Below are positions 1-9,355 of a DNA stretch of 40,895 bases, piece after piece. The notes beneath the pieces were generated by a model, which was given only the letters and a program-made list of their open reading frames with translations, was not told the DNA's origin and searched no databases. Within the stretch, counting starts at the first letter, position 1; each line of letters starts with the position of its first letter. The stretch is from Deltaproteobacteria bacterium (GTDB lineage Bacteria > Desulfobacterota > JADFVX01): positions 1-40,895 of the forward strand of contig JAOUBX010000042.1 of the NCBI GenBank assembly GCA_029860075.1, given 5' to 3'. The translations under genes and the position numbers were made by a program.

Positions 1-1
1 T

Positions 2-661
2 GTTCATGATGGAGTTCACGATCTAGTTCTTCTGAGTTCTAAAGGAAAATTCGAAACGCGTCTGGAGAACTCCTCATCATTTATTCGGCCCGTTTGGAGT
101 CCAGATGGAAGCTATATCTATGCAATTAGTTACAGTCTGGGCACACAAATTGGAAGGTGGGGAAAAAACGGTAAGAGTTTCCGAACCATACCAATCCTTG
201 GTGCGGATGGCATGTTCAAGTATGCCCAGATGCTCGCATTTAGCCCCTCCGGAACTCGCCTTTCTATTCTTGTCGACAAGTTTCAAACCATGCTACTCGC
301 GGATGTCCACACGGATGTCATTAAAGTACAAAGGCAAGTTCCACTTAATTTCACCTATGTTTCAGGTTCAGCATGGCTGGACGAATCGCGACTTTTGTTC
401 ATTGGAACTCAAGAGGGTAACCGTCAGGAGCTATGGGAGATGAAGGCAAGTGATGGGTCAGTCACAAAGAAGGGTATTCCAAACCTTTGGTTGAGGGACT
501 TCCTAACATTGTCACCCGACAGACGTACGGTGGTTGTTTGCGGCGTCTCCGATAACGGCAAGGAAACCAAATGGAATCTGTGGAAGTATTCATTGGAAAC
601 TGCTGCCCTCGTCAGGTTGACAAGCGGCACGGAAGACGTGGAGCCAAACTGGAGACGATGA
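2..661 (+). CDS. PD40/TolB-like beta-propeller protein, 3' end only
   Basis: The frame is open from the left edge to the stop at 661, so this is the C-terminal ~219 residues of a longer protein whose start lies outside the window. It contains several WD40-like (PD40) propeller strands: WSPDGSYIYAIS, FSPSGTRLSILV and LSPDRRTVVVCG. It ends in the typical last blade LTSGTEDVEPNWRR. Such repeats occur in TolB-like and peptidase- or kinase-associated propellers, usually periplasmic or extracellular. The upstream domain is missing, so no specific function can be given. The first ATG inside the frame, at 212, falls in the middle of a repeat and is not a credible start. Confidence 0.8.
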   Translation, partial: VHDGVHDLVLLSSKGKFETRLENSSSFIRPVWSPDGSYIYAISYSLGTQIGRWGKNGKSFRTIPILGADGMFKYAQMLAFSPSGTRLSILVDKFQTMLLADVHTDVIKVQRQVPLNFTYVSGSAWLDESRLLFIGTQEGNRQELWEMKASDGSVTKKGIPNLWLRDFLTLSPDRRTVVVCGVSDNGKETKWNLWKYSLETAALVRLTSGTEDVEPNWRR

Positions 662-748
662 TGGGCACAACCAGTCATCAAGTAGATCGCTAAAGCGCCT
701 GCATAATTTTTTTGGTTAGATGAAAAAATAAGAAACGGAGAGGATCAT

Positions 749-943
749 ATGAAAATAATAAAACTTATTTTTTTGGGCATTATCTTTTTAACTATCTTTT
801 CTGGTTGCCACCACACTGGTAGATATCAATTGATTCATGTACAAAACAAGGATACATATCAATTGTTCAAAATGGATAAAAAAACGGGAGAAGTGTGGGC
901 ATTAGATGGGAAAAATTGGACAAAGATTGAACATAATAAATAA
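749..943 (+). CDS. Small lipoprotein, unknown function
   Basis: This 64-residue protein has a short basic N-terminus, a hydrophobic stretch and a lipobox FSGC at about residues 17-20. It should be lipidated and membrane-anchored after signal peptidase II cleavage. The mature part is about 45 residues, charged, and contains YQLFKMDKKTGEVWAL, which resembles one propeller strand pair. An AGGAG-like ribosome site (ggagagg) lies about 6 bases before the ATG. It follows the upstream propeller gene by 87 bases on the same strand. I do not recognise a named family. Confidence 0.6.
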   Translation: MKIIKLIFLGIIFLTIFSGCHHTGRYQLIHVQNKDTYQLFKMDKKTGEVWALDGKNWTKIEHNK

Positions 944-1609
944 TTGAGATTATTAACAGGGACACATCCGAATGGCACTAGGTTAAGCACTTTTAGCAGT
1001 AAAAAACACAGTAAAATTGAGGGTAAAATGGTATAATCGGGCATGAAAAATTATACTCTTTTATTCCTCAATTTCCATCTACATAACCCTCCTAAAAAGC
1101 CTCGTTCAGCCAGCAGATATTACCTGAAAAGGTGAAACAACAAAAACAGAAATCGATCAGTCAGCCTGGTGCATGTCTCGGTGAATTCATTAGGTAAAAT
1201 ATCATGCTGAAAGCGCTTAACTTAGCGCCATTCAAAACTGTCCCCCTTTTACCCCCTTTCTGCCTTTTCATACTCTTTTTTTTGATGAAATTATTATTTT
1301 GTGCAGCCTGTGGGCTTCCGGATGGGTGGTCCTCGCCCCATTGGGGACACAAGTATTCCAGTATATAAATAATGAACAAAGCTCGCTTCCAGCGAGGACA
1401 CATTCCTTAAGTAGTCCGCAAACACAGGATTTACCGGGTATTACCAGAAACATTTCTTAGCTGTGGCATATGCCGGTATTATAATTTTCTCCCAAGTTGC
1501 CCGTCTTTGAAAAACTGCCTTAAGCAGCTTCAAAAAAATTACAAAGATCGCAACCTTTTATCAAGTTGAAGCGTTTAAAGACTATCAAAAAAATAACCAG
1601 GAGGACAAG
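944..1609. other. Gene-poor stretch of about 670 bp
   Basis: No convincing gene was found. Short hairpins are present, for example CCCC/GGGG at 1336-1346 and CTCGCT/AGCGAG at 1382-1396. The ORFs in this stretch are under 90 codons and have no ribosome site or recognisable product. The right end carries leader element copy 1 (1532-1590) and the AGGAGG ribosome site at 1599-1604 of the next gene. The stretch around 958-1040 has the look of a degraded mobile-element end, but I cannot support that. Confidence 0.5.
1532..1590 (+). promoter_or_regulatory. Leader element, copy 1 of 4
   Basis: An A-rich run is followed by a conserved core: CGCAACCT (ending at 1556), a six-base T-rich loop, AAGTTG at 1563-1568, then AAGCGTTTAAAG and CTATCAA. 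CAACCT and AAGTTG form a stem with one mismatch, and the outer CGC can pair with GCG across a three-base bulge. The same block recurs at 11263, 13887 and 25540. Here it ends 19 bases before the start codon of the 1610 gene, immediately ahead of the ribosome site. It could be an RNA leader structure or a protein-binding site. Confidence 0.6.
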
Positions 1610-4099
1610 ATGGGGTTTGTAAAAAAAGGAAGAAATTTTCAGGTAAAATGGCACAAAGATAGTAACTTGGCCGTAAAAATTGCGGCTACACTGCTCTTTA
1701 CATTTGGAATGTCAATGCCTGTATATTCGGCAACACCGGTTATAAGCTCGGTTACGCCGGACAGAGGTTTTAACAATATTTCAACGCCCGTTACGATAGA
1801 TGGGAGTAACTTTGAACCAGGGGCTCGTGTGAGCCTTTTGAGTGGCGGTCCTTATCCCTTGGGTTCTTATACAGAAAGCTCTGCGTTGAAAGTTCATGTC
1901 TCCGGCACATACGCCTATGTGGCAGGTGGCAGTGCGGCAACACTTGATATTCTTGATGTGAGCAATCCGGAAAATCCACTTTGGGTTGCTTCATATACTA
2001 CACCGGGGTATACATGGGATGTTTACGTCTCCGGCAGTTATGCCTATGTGACATACGATGAAGGTCTTGATATCATTGATGTAAGTAATCCTGCAAACCC
2101 GCTTTGGGTCGCTTCCCATGATATACAGGCATTAGCTCATGGAATACATATTTCCGGCAGTTACGCCTATGTGGTTTATGGCTCAGGTCTTGATATCATT
2201 GATGTGAGCAATCCTGCAAGTCCGGTTTTGACAGGCTCCCAGACTACGTCGGGGTATTCATGGGATGTCTACGTAACCGGAAATTATGCCTATGTGGCGG
2301 AACCAGGTTTCGGCCTTGAGATAATTGACGTAAACAATCCTGCAAGTCCGGTTTTGACCGGCTCTCTTTATACACCGGGCAATTCTTATGGGGTACACGT
2401 TGCCGGTAGTTATACCTATTTAGCGGATGGTGAGAATGGTCTTCAAATTATTGATGTAAGCAATCCGGGAAATCCGGTTTTGACCGGCTCCCATAATACA
2501 CCGGGGTATGCATGGGATGTGTACGTCTCCGGTATTTATGCTTATGTGGCGGATGATGTGAGAGGTCTTCAGATTTTTGACGTAAGCAATCCCGCAAGTC
2601 CGGTTTTGGCAAGCTCCTACAATACACCCAGTAGCGCCTTCGGTGTCCAGACCTTAGGTAGCATCGCCTATGTTGCGGATGGTTCCAGCCTTCAAATCAT
2701 TGACATCAGCGGTACTGCAAGTCCGGCGATGACAGGTTCCTATAATACGCCTGGGGTCGCCGAAGCCGTCCATGTTTATGGCAGTTACGCTTATGTGGCA
2801 GATGGTATGAGCGGGCTAGCGATACTTGATGTGAGCAATCCGGCCGAACCGCTCCTGGCCGGCTCCTATGATACACCGGGTAATGCCGAAGAAATCCACG
2901 TTTCCGGCAGTTACGCTTATGTGGCGGATGGTACGCGCGGGCTAGCGATATTTGATGTGAGTAATCAAGCCGAACCGCTCCTGGCCGGCTCCTATGATAC
3001 ACCGGGCAATGCGAAAGGAATCCATGTTTCCGGCAGTCACGCCTATGTGGCGGATGGTACGAGTGGGCTAGAGATATTTGATGTTAGCAATCCTGCAAAC
3101 CCGCTCCTGGTAGGTTCCTATGATACACCTGGTAATGCCGAAGGAATCCGCGTTTCCGGCAGTTACGCTTATGTAGCGGATGGTGATTTTGGACTACAGA
3201 TTATCAATGTTAGCAATCCTGCAAACCCAACCCTTGCCGGTTCATATGACACAGCGGGGTGGACACATGGTGTTCACGTTTCCGGCAGTTATGCCTATGT
3301 GGCGGATGGTAATTCCGGTCTGCTGATTATCAATGTAAACAACCCTGCAAGTCCGGTACTGCTTTCTTTTTATAATACACCCGGGGTTGCCTATGGTGTC
3401 TTTGTATCAGGCGGTTACGCCTATGTAGCGGATGAAAACGCTTTGCTGGTAATAGATGTCGGTAACCCATCAAACCCTTATCTGTTCGGGCTATACGATA
3501 CTGAAGCATGGAACGTTTATGTTGATGGAAATGATATATATATTCCAGCTCATGAATCAGGCTTACGTATAATGCGCCAAAATGCTCCTGTCACAAATGT
3601 ACAGATCCTGGATTCAACAACAATTACCGCTACTTTTCCAGCGTCACTTCCCGATGGCCCCTATCATATTTTGATAACTAATCCGGCAGGTGAAGAGGGA
3701 ACGCTACATAATGGTTTCCATGCAGTGGGACTTTCCTCCGTCAATGCAGATATCAAGGCCAACGATTCAGATGGCCCGCTTCTTATCAACGAGGGTGACA
3801 TGCTCAATATAACCCTTTTTCTCAACTCGGGTGAGGTGGCTGGATATGAAGCGGACTGGTGGGTCTATGCTGAAACGAACACAATTGGAACCTACTGGTT
3901 CCAAAACGGCTCAGGCTGGATAAGCTCTGATACTCCTCTCCCCGCTTATCAGGGACAGGTTGCTCCGCTTACAAACTATAAGGTACTGGAGTTATCCACT
4001 TTACCTGCCGGTGACTATAATTTCTACTTTGAGATGGATAAGAGAAACGGTGTTAAAGAGGGAACAGTGAATGATGTAGTGAAAGTTACGATTCAGTAG
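1610..4099 (+). CDS. Secreted LVIVD propeller protein (14 repeats) inserted in a split TIG domain
   Basis: This is an 829-residue exported protein. Residues 1-41 are a long-n-region signal peptide ending VYSA. Residues 42-82 are the first half of an IPT/TIG domain (SVTPDRGFNN, GSNFEPGARVSLL). Residues 86 to about 657 are 14 LVIVD repeats of 41-42 residues, typified by VSGSYAYVADG, GLQIIDVSNP and PVLTGS. Residues 659-709 complete the TIG domain (DSTTITATFPASLPDGPYH, ITNPAGEEG). Residues 710-829 are a shared C-terminal module with ADWWVY and GSGW, ending VTIQ. AGGAGG at 1599-1604 sets the start. It is followed after 54 bases by a paralogue, so co-transcription is likely. The role is probably cell-surface or extracellular binding, but no enzymatic motif is visible. 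Confidence 0.85.
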   Translation: MGFVKKGRNFQVKWHKDSNLAVKIAATLLFTFGMSMPVYSATPVISSVTPDRGFNNISTPVTIDGSNFEPGARVSLLSGGPYPLGSYTESSALKVHVSGTYAYVAGGSAATLDILDVSNPENPLWVASYTTPGYTWDVYVSGSYAYVTYDEGLDIIDVSNPANPLWVASHDIQALAHGIHISGSYAYVVYGSGLDIIDVSNPASPVLTGSQTTSGYSWDVYVTGNYAYVAEPGFGLEIIDVNNPASPVLTGSLYTPGNSYGVHVAGSYTYLADGENGLQIIDVSNPGNPVLTGSHNTPGYAWDVYVSGIYAYVADDVRGLQIFDVSNPASPVLASSYNTPSSAFGVQTLGSIAYVADGSSLQIIDISGTASPAMTGSYNTPGVAEAVHVYGSYAYVADGMSGLAILDVSNPAEPLLAGSYDTPGNAEEIHVSGSYAYVADGTRGLAIFDVSNQAEPLLAGSYDTPGNAKGIHVSGSHAYVADGTSGLEIFDVSNPANPLLVGSYDTPGNAEGIRVSGSYAYVADGDFGLQIINVSNPANPTLAGSYDTAGWTHGVHVSGSYAYVADGNSGLLIINVNNPASPVLLSFYNTPGVAYGVFVSGGYAYVADENALLVIDVGNPSNPYLFGLYDTEAWNVYVDGNDIYIPAHESGLRIMRQNAPVTNVQILDSTTITATFPASLPDGPYHILITNPAGEEGTLHNGFHAVGLSSVNADIKANDSDGPLLINEGDMLNITLFLNSGEVAGYEADWWVYAETNTIGTYWFQNGSGWISSDTPLPAYQGQVAPLTNYKVLELSTLPAGDYNFYFEMDKRNGVKEGTVNDVVKVTIQ
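2738..3241 (+). repeat. 126-bp coding tandem repeat (blades 8-11)
   Basis: Four consecutive 126-base units (2738, 2864, 2990 and 3116) encode 42-residue blades. Their DNA is much more alike than that of the other blades in the same gene, including long shared runs around TCCTATGATACACC and the GGCGGATGGTA strand. This suggests recent unit duplication or conversion within the propeller. Confidence 0.7.
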
Positions 4100-4153
4100 C
4101 TTTGGTAAGCTTTGAAATAATTAATATTCGTCGTTATAAGGAGGAAGAAATAA

Positions 4154-6649
4154 ATGGACAGTGAAACATCGGGAAAGGTTGATCAGGAGGAGCGAAAAGC
4201 AGATGGCAGGTTATGGGCGGCGATCTTAGCCATTTTTATCTTTATATTCGGAATATCATTACCCGCTTATGCCGCAATGCCTGCTGTGACATTGCTTACA
4301 CCGGAACGTAGTTTTAACAATGCATCAGCAGTGGTTGTGATAACAGGAGAAAACTTTGAACCGGGGGTCAGAGTGAGTCTTTTGAATGGAGGACCCTTCC
4401 ATGTGGGGGCTTATGACCTGACTGAATCCTGGGGAGTTCATGCGTCCGGCAGTTACGCCTACGTGGCTGACGGTTATAATGGTCTTCAGATAGTAGATAT
4501 AAGTAATCCTTCCACACCCATACTGACCGGTACCTATGATACACCGGGACATGCCTCTAGTGTACAACTCTCCGGGCGTTACGCCTATGTGGCTGATGGG
4601 GATAATGGCCTTCAGATTATTGATGTAGGTAATCCTTCTGCGCCCACACTGGCCGGCTCCCATGATACACCGGGATACGCCTTTGATGTAGCCATATTCG
4701 GGAGTTACGCCTATGTGGCTGATGATACATATGGTCTTCAGATTATAGATATTAGCAACTCTTCGAGCCCGGTTCAGGCTGCTTCCTATGATACACCGGG
4801 ATATGCTGCTGATGTTTATATTTCCGGCAACTATGCCTATATAGGTGATGGTAATAGTTTGCAGATAATAGACGTACGTAATCCCGTAAATCCTGTTTTT
4901 GCCGGTTCCAATAATGCAGTTAACTGGACCACTGATATCTACATTTCAGGTGAATATGCCTATGTGACGGATAGTAATTTCATGTTAAAAATTTTTCATG
5001 TAAGTAATCCAGCTAGTCCGGTCTTAACAGCCTCCTACGAAATGAAGAATAATGTTTATGGTGTTTATGTTTCCGGCAATTATGCCTATGTGGCTAATGG
5101 TGGCGGCGGTCTTAAAATAATAGATATAAGTAATCCTTCGGCTCCCATCCTGGCGGGTTCTCATGATACACCGGGGGAGGGATTGAGTGTCTATATTTCA
5201 GGTGATTATGCCTATGTGGCTGACTGGAATATGGGTCTTCAGGTAATCAATGTAAGTAATCCGGTAAGTCCGGCATTTTCCGGTTTTTACGATGCGCCGG
5301 AGAAATCCATTTGTGTCAATATTTCAGGCGCTCATGGTTACATACTGGATTACTTTGGAAAACTCTGGATAATCGATGTAAGTAATCCTTTAAATCCGGT
5401 TACTGCCGGCTCCTACAGCATACAGAAATGGGCAGAAGATCTCTACATTTCCGGCAATTATGTTTATATAGCTAATGGAAATGGTCTTGAAATAATTGAT
5501 GTAAGTAATCCGGTCAGTCCGGTTCTTGTTAGCGTCTATAATACCCCGTGGAGGGCCACCGGCGTCTACGTTTCCAGTGGTTACGCTTATTTAGCTGGCG
5601 CGAGTGGTTTTGAGATTATTGATGTAAGTAATCCGCTGAGTCCCGTGCCGGCGGGTTCTAACAATGAACTGGGTTCAACAAATGATGTTTATGTTTCTGG
5701 TAATTATGCTTATTTGGCTAATAGGGATTTAGGGCTCCAGATTATTGATGTTAGTAATCCGGCTAGTCCGGTCTTGACGGGTTCTTATCTTATGCCAAGC
5801 GATAGCCATGACGTTTATGTTTCCGGCATTTACGCCTATGTGGCTAATGATAATAGCGGCCTTCAGATTATTGATGTGAGCAATCCTGTAAATCCGGCTC
5901 TTGTCAGCGCCTATGACACACCGGGAAAAGCAATCGGGATCTATGTCACCGCCAGTCATGCCTACGTTGCGGATGAGAATGCAGGCCTTCATATAATAGA
6001 TGCGAGTAATCCTGTAAATCCGGTTTTGCTTGGTTCCTTTGACACGCCTGGAGAGGCTGAAAGTGTTTACTATTCGGGTGGTTACATTTTTTTAGCGGAT
6101 GGATATGAGGGCTTAAAGATTATAGAACCAAATAATCCCGTAACAAACGTAGAGGTTCTGGATTCAACGACAATTACCGCTACTTTTCCAGCATCACTGC
6201 CCGACGGTCCCTATCATGTCCTGATTACTAATCCCGCAGGAGAGGAAGGAAAACTGCATAATGGTTTCCATGCAGAGGGACTTTCCTCTGTTAATCCCGA
6301 CGTCAAGGCCAACGGTTCAGATGGCCCGCTTCTTATTAACGAGGGAGACATGCTCAGCGTAACTGTTTCGCTGGATCCTGGAGAGGTAACGGACTTTGAT
6401 GCGGACTGGTGGATTTATGGGGTAAAGAGCGCTATTAAAACGTACTGGTTCCAGGTCGGTTCAGGCTGGATGAAATCTGATAAGCCTCTCCCCGCCTATC
6501 AGGGGCCGGTTGCTACACTTACAAACTATAAGGTACTGGAGTTATCCACTTTACCTGCCGGTGACTATGATTTCTACTTTGAGATGGATGGCAGAAACAG
6601 TGTTAAAGAAGGCACCGTCGGTGATACAGTGAATGTTACAATTCAGTAG
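4154..6649 (+). CDS. Secreted LVIVD propeller protein (14 repeats) inserted in a split TIG domain
   Basis: This 831-residue paralogue of the preceding gene has the same layout. Residues 1-40 are the signal peptide, ending AYA. Residues 42-82 are the first TIG half (TGENFEPGVRVSLLNGGP). Fourteen LVIVD repeats follow. The second TIG half is at about 661-711 and the C-terminal module with ADWWIY at 712-831, ending VTIQ. The last blade stops after its third strand (GLKIIE), and the missing outer strand appears to be supplied by the segment just before blade 1, a velcro-type closure. AAGGAGGA precedes the ATG. The 54-base upstream gap and 55-base downstream gap suggest one operon with the 1610 and 6705 genes. 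Specific ligand unknown. Confidence 0.85.
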   Translation: MDSETSGKVDQEERKADGRLWAAILAIFIFIFGISLPAYAAMPAVTLLTPERSFNNASAVVVITGENFEPGVRVSLLNGGPFHVGAYDLTESWGVHASGSYAYVADGYNGLQIVDISNPSTPILTGTYDTPGHASSVQLSGRYAYVADGDNGLQIIDVGNPSAPTLAGSHDTPGYAFDVAIFGSYAYVADDTYGLQIIDISNSSSPVQAASYDTPGYAADVYISGNYAYIGDGNSLQIIDVRNPVNPVFAGSNNAVNWTTDIYISGEYAYVTDSNFMLKIFHVSNPASPVLTASYEMKNNVYGVYVSGNYAYVANGGGGLKIIDISNPSAPILAGSHDTPGEGLSVYISGDYAYVADWNMGLQVINVSNPVSPAFSGFYDAPEKSICVNISGAHGYILDYFGKLWIIDVSNPLNPVTAGSYSIQKWAEDLYISGNYVYIANGNGLEIIDVSNPVSPVLVSVYNTPWRATGVYVSSGYAYLAGASGFEIIDVSNPLSPVPAGSNNELGSTNDVYVSGNYAYLANRDLGLQIIDVSNPASPVLTGSYLMPSDSHDVYVSGIYAYVANDNSGLQIIDVSNPVNPALVSAYDTPGKAIGIYVTASHAYVADENAGLHIIDASNPVNPVLLGSFDTPGEAESVYYSGGYIFLADGYEGLKIIEPNNPVTNVEVLDSTTITATFPASLPDGPYHVLITNPAGEEGKLHNGFHAEGLSSVNPDVKANGSDGPLLINEGDMLSVTVSLDPGEVTDFDADWWIYGVKSAIKTYWFQVGSGWMKSDKPLPAYQGPVATLTNYKVLELSTLPAGDYDFYFEMDGRNSVKEGTVGDTVNVTIQ

Positions 6650-6704
6650 ATTTGTGTAACTTTAGAAAGGTCATTAAAGCATTAATTAAAAGGAGAAAAG
6701 AACA

Positions 6705-9245
6705 ATGGGCAATAAAAAATCAGGAAAAATTTATCAAAGGACGGGGAAAGCAGATAGTAAAGTATTGGCAGCAATTGTGTCTATATTCCTTTTAATATTT
6801 GCTATATCCTCATCGGCATATTCGGCAACACCGGTTATAAACTCGGTTACGCCGGACAGCGGTTTTAACAATATGCCAACGCCCGCTACGATAGGCGGAA
6901 GTAACTTTGAGACGGGAGCCAGGGTGAGCCTTCTTAATGGCGGGCCTTTTAATGTTTCTTCCTACCAAACGAGAGGGGATGCGCAATCCATACATATTGC
7001 AGGCAGCTATGCCTATGTGGCGCAATATAACGACGGTTTTCAGATTATTGACATTAGTGATCCTCAAAATCCCGGATTGGTTGGTTCTTATGATACATCC
7101 GTACCTAATGAGTCTTCCCAGGCTATTCAAGTGGTTGGAAATTATGCCTATGTGGCATCTGCAAGAGCCGGTCTTAACATTGTTGATATCAGCACTCCTG
7201 AAATGCCTTCATTTGTCAGTAATTTTCCACTAACTCTTGGAAACGCTATGGATATCAGAGTTTCCGGCAATCATGCCTATTTAGCAGCTGGAGTGGATGG
7301 GCTCATAATTATCGATGTAAGCGATCCTTTACTGCCTGTTGAAGCTGCTATTTATAAAAATGGATACGGCGTTACCAAGAGTATCGATATTTCAGGAACA
7401 GATGCCTATATAACAATGTTGCAAGGAGCCGGTGGCTTCAGAATTATTGATATAACGAATCCGGAGGCGCCTGTTTTAAAAGGTTCTTATAACTCAGGCG
7501 AATTTAATGATATACATGTTTCAGGTAATTACGCCTATCTGGTTAGCAGGGGGACCCTTCGGATTGTAGATATAAGTGATCCGGTAAATCCTTTACATGT
7601 AAGCATTAAGAACATAGGTGGATATTCCAATAGAATTTATATATCCGGTAATTACGCTTATGTTGCGAATTCATATTTAGGCAACCTGATTATCGATATA
7701 AGTAATCCTGAAAGTCCGGAGTTGATTGGATATTATCATTCTTATGATGATTCACGTGATCTTTATGTTTCGGGTTCATTAGCTTATGTGGCCGCCAGCA
7801 ATTCAGGTCTTCAGGTCATAGATGTGAGTAATCCGGTTAATCCCGCATTGGCTGGATATTATTCTTCATCGGGAAATGCCAAAGGCCTTCATCTTTCCGG
7901 AACATATGCCTACCTTACGACAGGTGGGTCGCGCAGTCTCCAGATTATTGATGTATCTGATTCCGATAACCCCGCACTGCTAAGTTCTTCTGCTTTAGGA
8001 GATACTGCCTATGATGTATACGTGCAGGGTAATTACGCTTATGTAGCAGATGGCCTGGCAGGGCTTCAGATCATTAATGTGAGCAATCCTGCCAGTCCGG
8101 GTGCGCCTGTTACTGTAGATACTTCCGGAACGACTGTCAGCGTTTACGTGCAAGGTGGATACGCATACGTGGCAGATAGTTGGGCGGGACTTGCCGTCAT
8201 CGACGTAAGCGATCCCACAAATCCGGCAGCGCCTGTTACCTTAAGCACACCTGCTGAAGCGAAGAGTGTTTTTGTGTCAGGGACCTATGCTTACGTAGCT
8301 GGTGGAGATTATGGCCTGATGATTGTTGACATTAGCAATCCATTAAGTCCCCAAATTGTGACGTCTTATGATACGGCCGGTCTTGCTTATGACGTCCAGG
8401 TATCAGGCAGTTACGCTTATGTGGCTGATGGATATGAGGGGCTTAAAATTATCGATGTAAGCAACCCTGCAAGCCCATTTTTAGCAGCTTCCTACGATAC
8501 GCCGGGTCATGCATGGGCTGTTTTTCTTTCGGGGAACAATGTCTATGTGGCTGACAAAAACTCTGTATTGGTTCTGGATATTAATACGCCATTGAAACCT
8601 GTTCTTGTAGGTTCCTACAACACTAATACAGTCGATGTTTATGCTGCCAATAATAACATCTACCTTTCCAATGGACATAATATTACAAATTATAATGGAG
8701 GAGGAGGACTGCAAATCATTAAGGAAAATAAAGCTGTAACAAATGTACTGCTTCAGGATTCGACAACAATTGATGCTACTTTTCCAGACTCACTCGCTGA
8801 AGGCCCATATCATGTTCTGGTCACCAACCCGGCTGGTGAAGAGGGCAGACTGAATAACGGTTTCAATGCTGTCGGGCTTTCTACCGTCATTGCCGATATA
8901 AAGGCAAACGCTTCCGATGGCCCGCTTGTTCTCAACTCTGGCGACCTCTTAAGTCTAACCATTTCTCTTGATCCGGTTACAGCAGCCGGATATGACGTGG
9001 ACTGGTGGGTATACGCTATATCGCCTGGAATGGGTACCTATTGGTACCAGATCGGTTCAGGGTGGGCGCCATCAGTAACACCTGTTCCTGCATACCAGGG
9101 GCCACTTGCTGCCATTACTGACCGTAACGTTCTAAACTCATCCACATTACCTGCAGATGACTACACTTTCTATTTTGAAGTGGATAAGAGGAATGGTGTA
9201 AAAGAAGGAACTGTTTCCGACAGGGTGAATGTCACAATTCAGTGA
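6705..9245 (+). CDS. Secreted LVIVD propeller protein (14 repeats) inserted in a split TIG domain
   Basis: This 846-residue protein has the same plan: signal peptide ending AYSA, first TIG half at 42-82, 14 more divergent LVIVD repeats, second TIG half at about 676-726 and the C-terminal module at 727-846 ending VTIQ. The repeats vary more in length (39-46 residues) than in the two upstream paralogues. A ribosome site AAGGAG lies upstream of the ATG. The last ~425 bases are almost identical to the end of the 11525 gene, which points to recent gene conversion or duplication. The inferred three-gene operon ends at the terminator at 9301-9325. Confidence 0.85.
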   Translation: MGNKKSGKIYQRTGKADSKVLAAIVSIFLLIFAISSSAYSATPVINSVTPDSGFNNMPTPATIGGSNFETGARVSLLNGGPFNVSSYQTRGDAQSIHIAGSYAYVAQYNDGFQIIDISDPQNPGLVGSYDTSVPNESSQAIQVVGNYAYVASARAGLNIVDISTPEMPSFVSNFPLTLGNAMDIRVSGNHAYLAAGVDGLIIIDVSDPLLPVEAAIYKNGYGVTKSIDISGTDAYITMLQGAGGFRIIDITNPEAPVLKGSYNSGEFNDIHVSGNYAYLVSRGTLRIVDISDPVNPLHVSIKNIGGYSNRIYISGNYAYVANSYLGNLIIDISNPESPELIGYYHSYDDSRDLYVSGSLAYVAASNSGLQVIDVSNPVNPALAGYYSSSGNAKGLHLSGTYAYLTTGGSRSLQIIDVSDSDNPALLSSSALGDTAYDVYVQGNYAYVADGLAGLQIINVSNPASPGAPVTVDTSGTTVSVYVQGGYAYVADSWAGLAVIDVSDPTNPAAPVTLSTPAEAKSVFVSGTYAYVAGGDYGLMIVDISNPLSPQIVTSYDTAGLAYDVQVSGSYAYVADGYEGLKIIDVSNPASPFLAASYDTPGHAWAVFLSGNNVYVADKNSVLVLDINTPLKPVLVGSYNTNTVDVYAANNNIYLSNGHNITNYNGGGGLQIIKENKAVTNVLLQDSTTIDATFPDSLAEGPYHVLVTNPAGEEGRLNNGFNAVGLSTVIADIKANASDGPLVLNSGDLLSLTISLDPVTAAGYDVDWWVYAISPGMGTYWYQIGSGWAPSVTPVPAYQGPLAAITDRNVLNSSTLPADDYTFYFEVDKRNGVKEGTVSDRVNVTIQ

Positions 9246-9250
9246 TAAAA
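8821..9250 (+). repeat. Near-identical tract shared with 12729-13158
   Basis: This covers the end of the TIG domain, the whole C-terminal module and the stop codon. It aligns without gaps to 12729-13158 (offset 3908). I count about seven base differences by eye, all in the first ~165 bases, and no difference in the last ~260. The related terminator hairpin follows in both places. Confidence 0.85.
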
Positions 9251-9300
9251 GAATGAATTTTTTTAATTCTGTCTGGCAAGGCAAGCAACACTAATCCTGT

Positions 9301-9325
9301 AGAGACGCCCCGGTGGGGCGTCTCT
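9301..9325 (+). terminator. Rho-independent terminator
   Basis: A perfect 11-base stem AGAGACGCCCC / GGGGCGTCTCT with loop GGT is followed by TATTTT. It lies 55 bases after the 6705 gene. The same hairpin follows the 11525 gene. Confidence 0.85.
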
Positions 9326-9355
9326 TATTTTAAAATATAATATATGGAGAAAAAT

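Noticed and set aside
77-443. ORFs on both strands overlapping the left-edge propeller frame
   Set aside because: They are out-of-frame shadows of the open frame at 2-661, which has clear propeller motifs.
955-1045. Transposon end (GGGACACATCC followed by a TATAAT-like box)
   Set aside because: No terminal inverted repeat, transposase remnant or target duplication could be identified.
2706-3002. Minus-strand ORF in the 1610 gene
   Set aside because: It is antisense to periodic coding repeats; its own periodic product reflects the repeat DNA, and it has no ribosome site.
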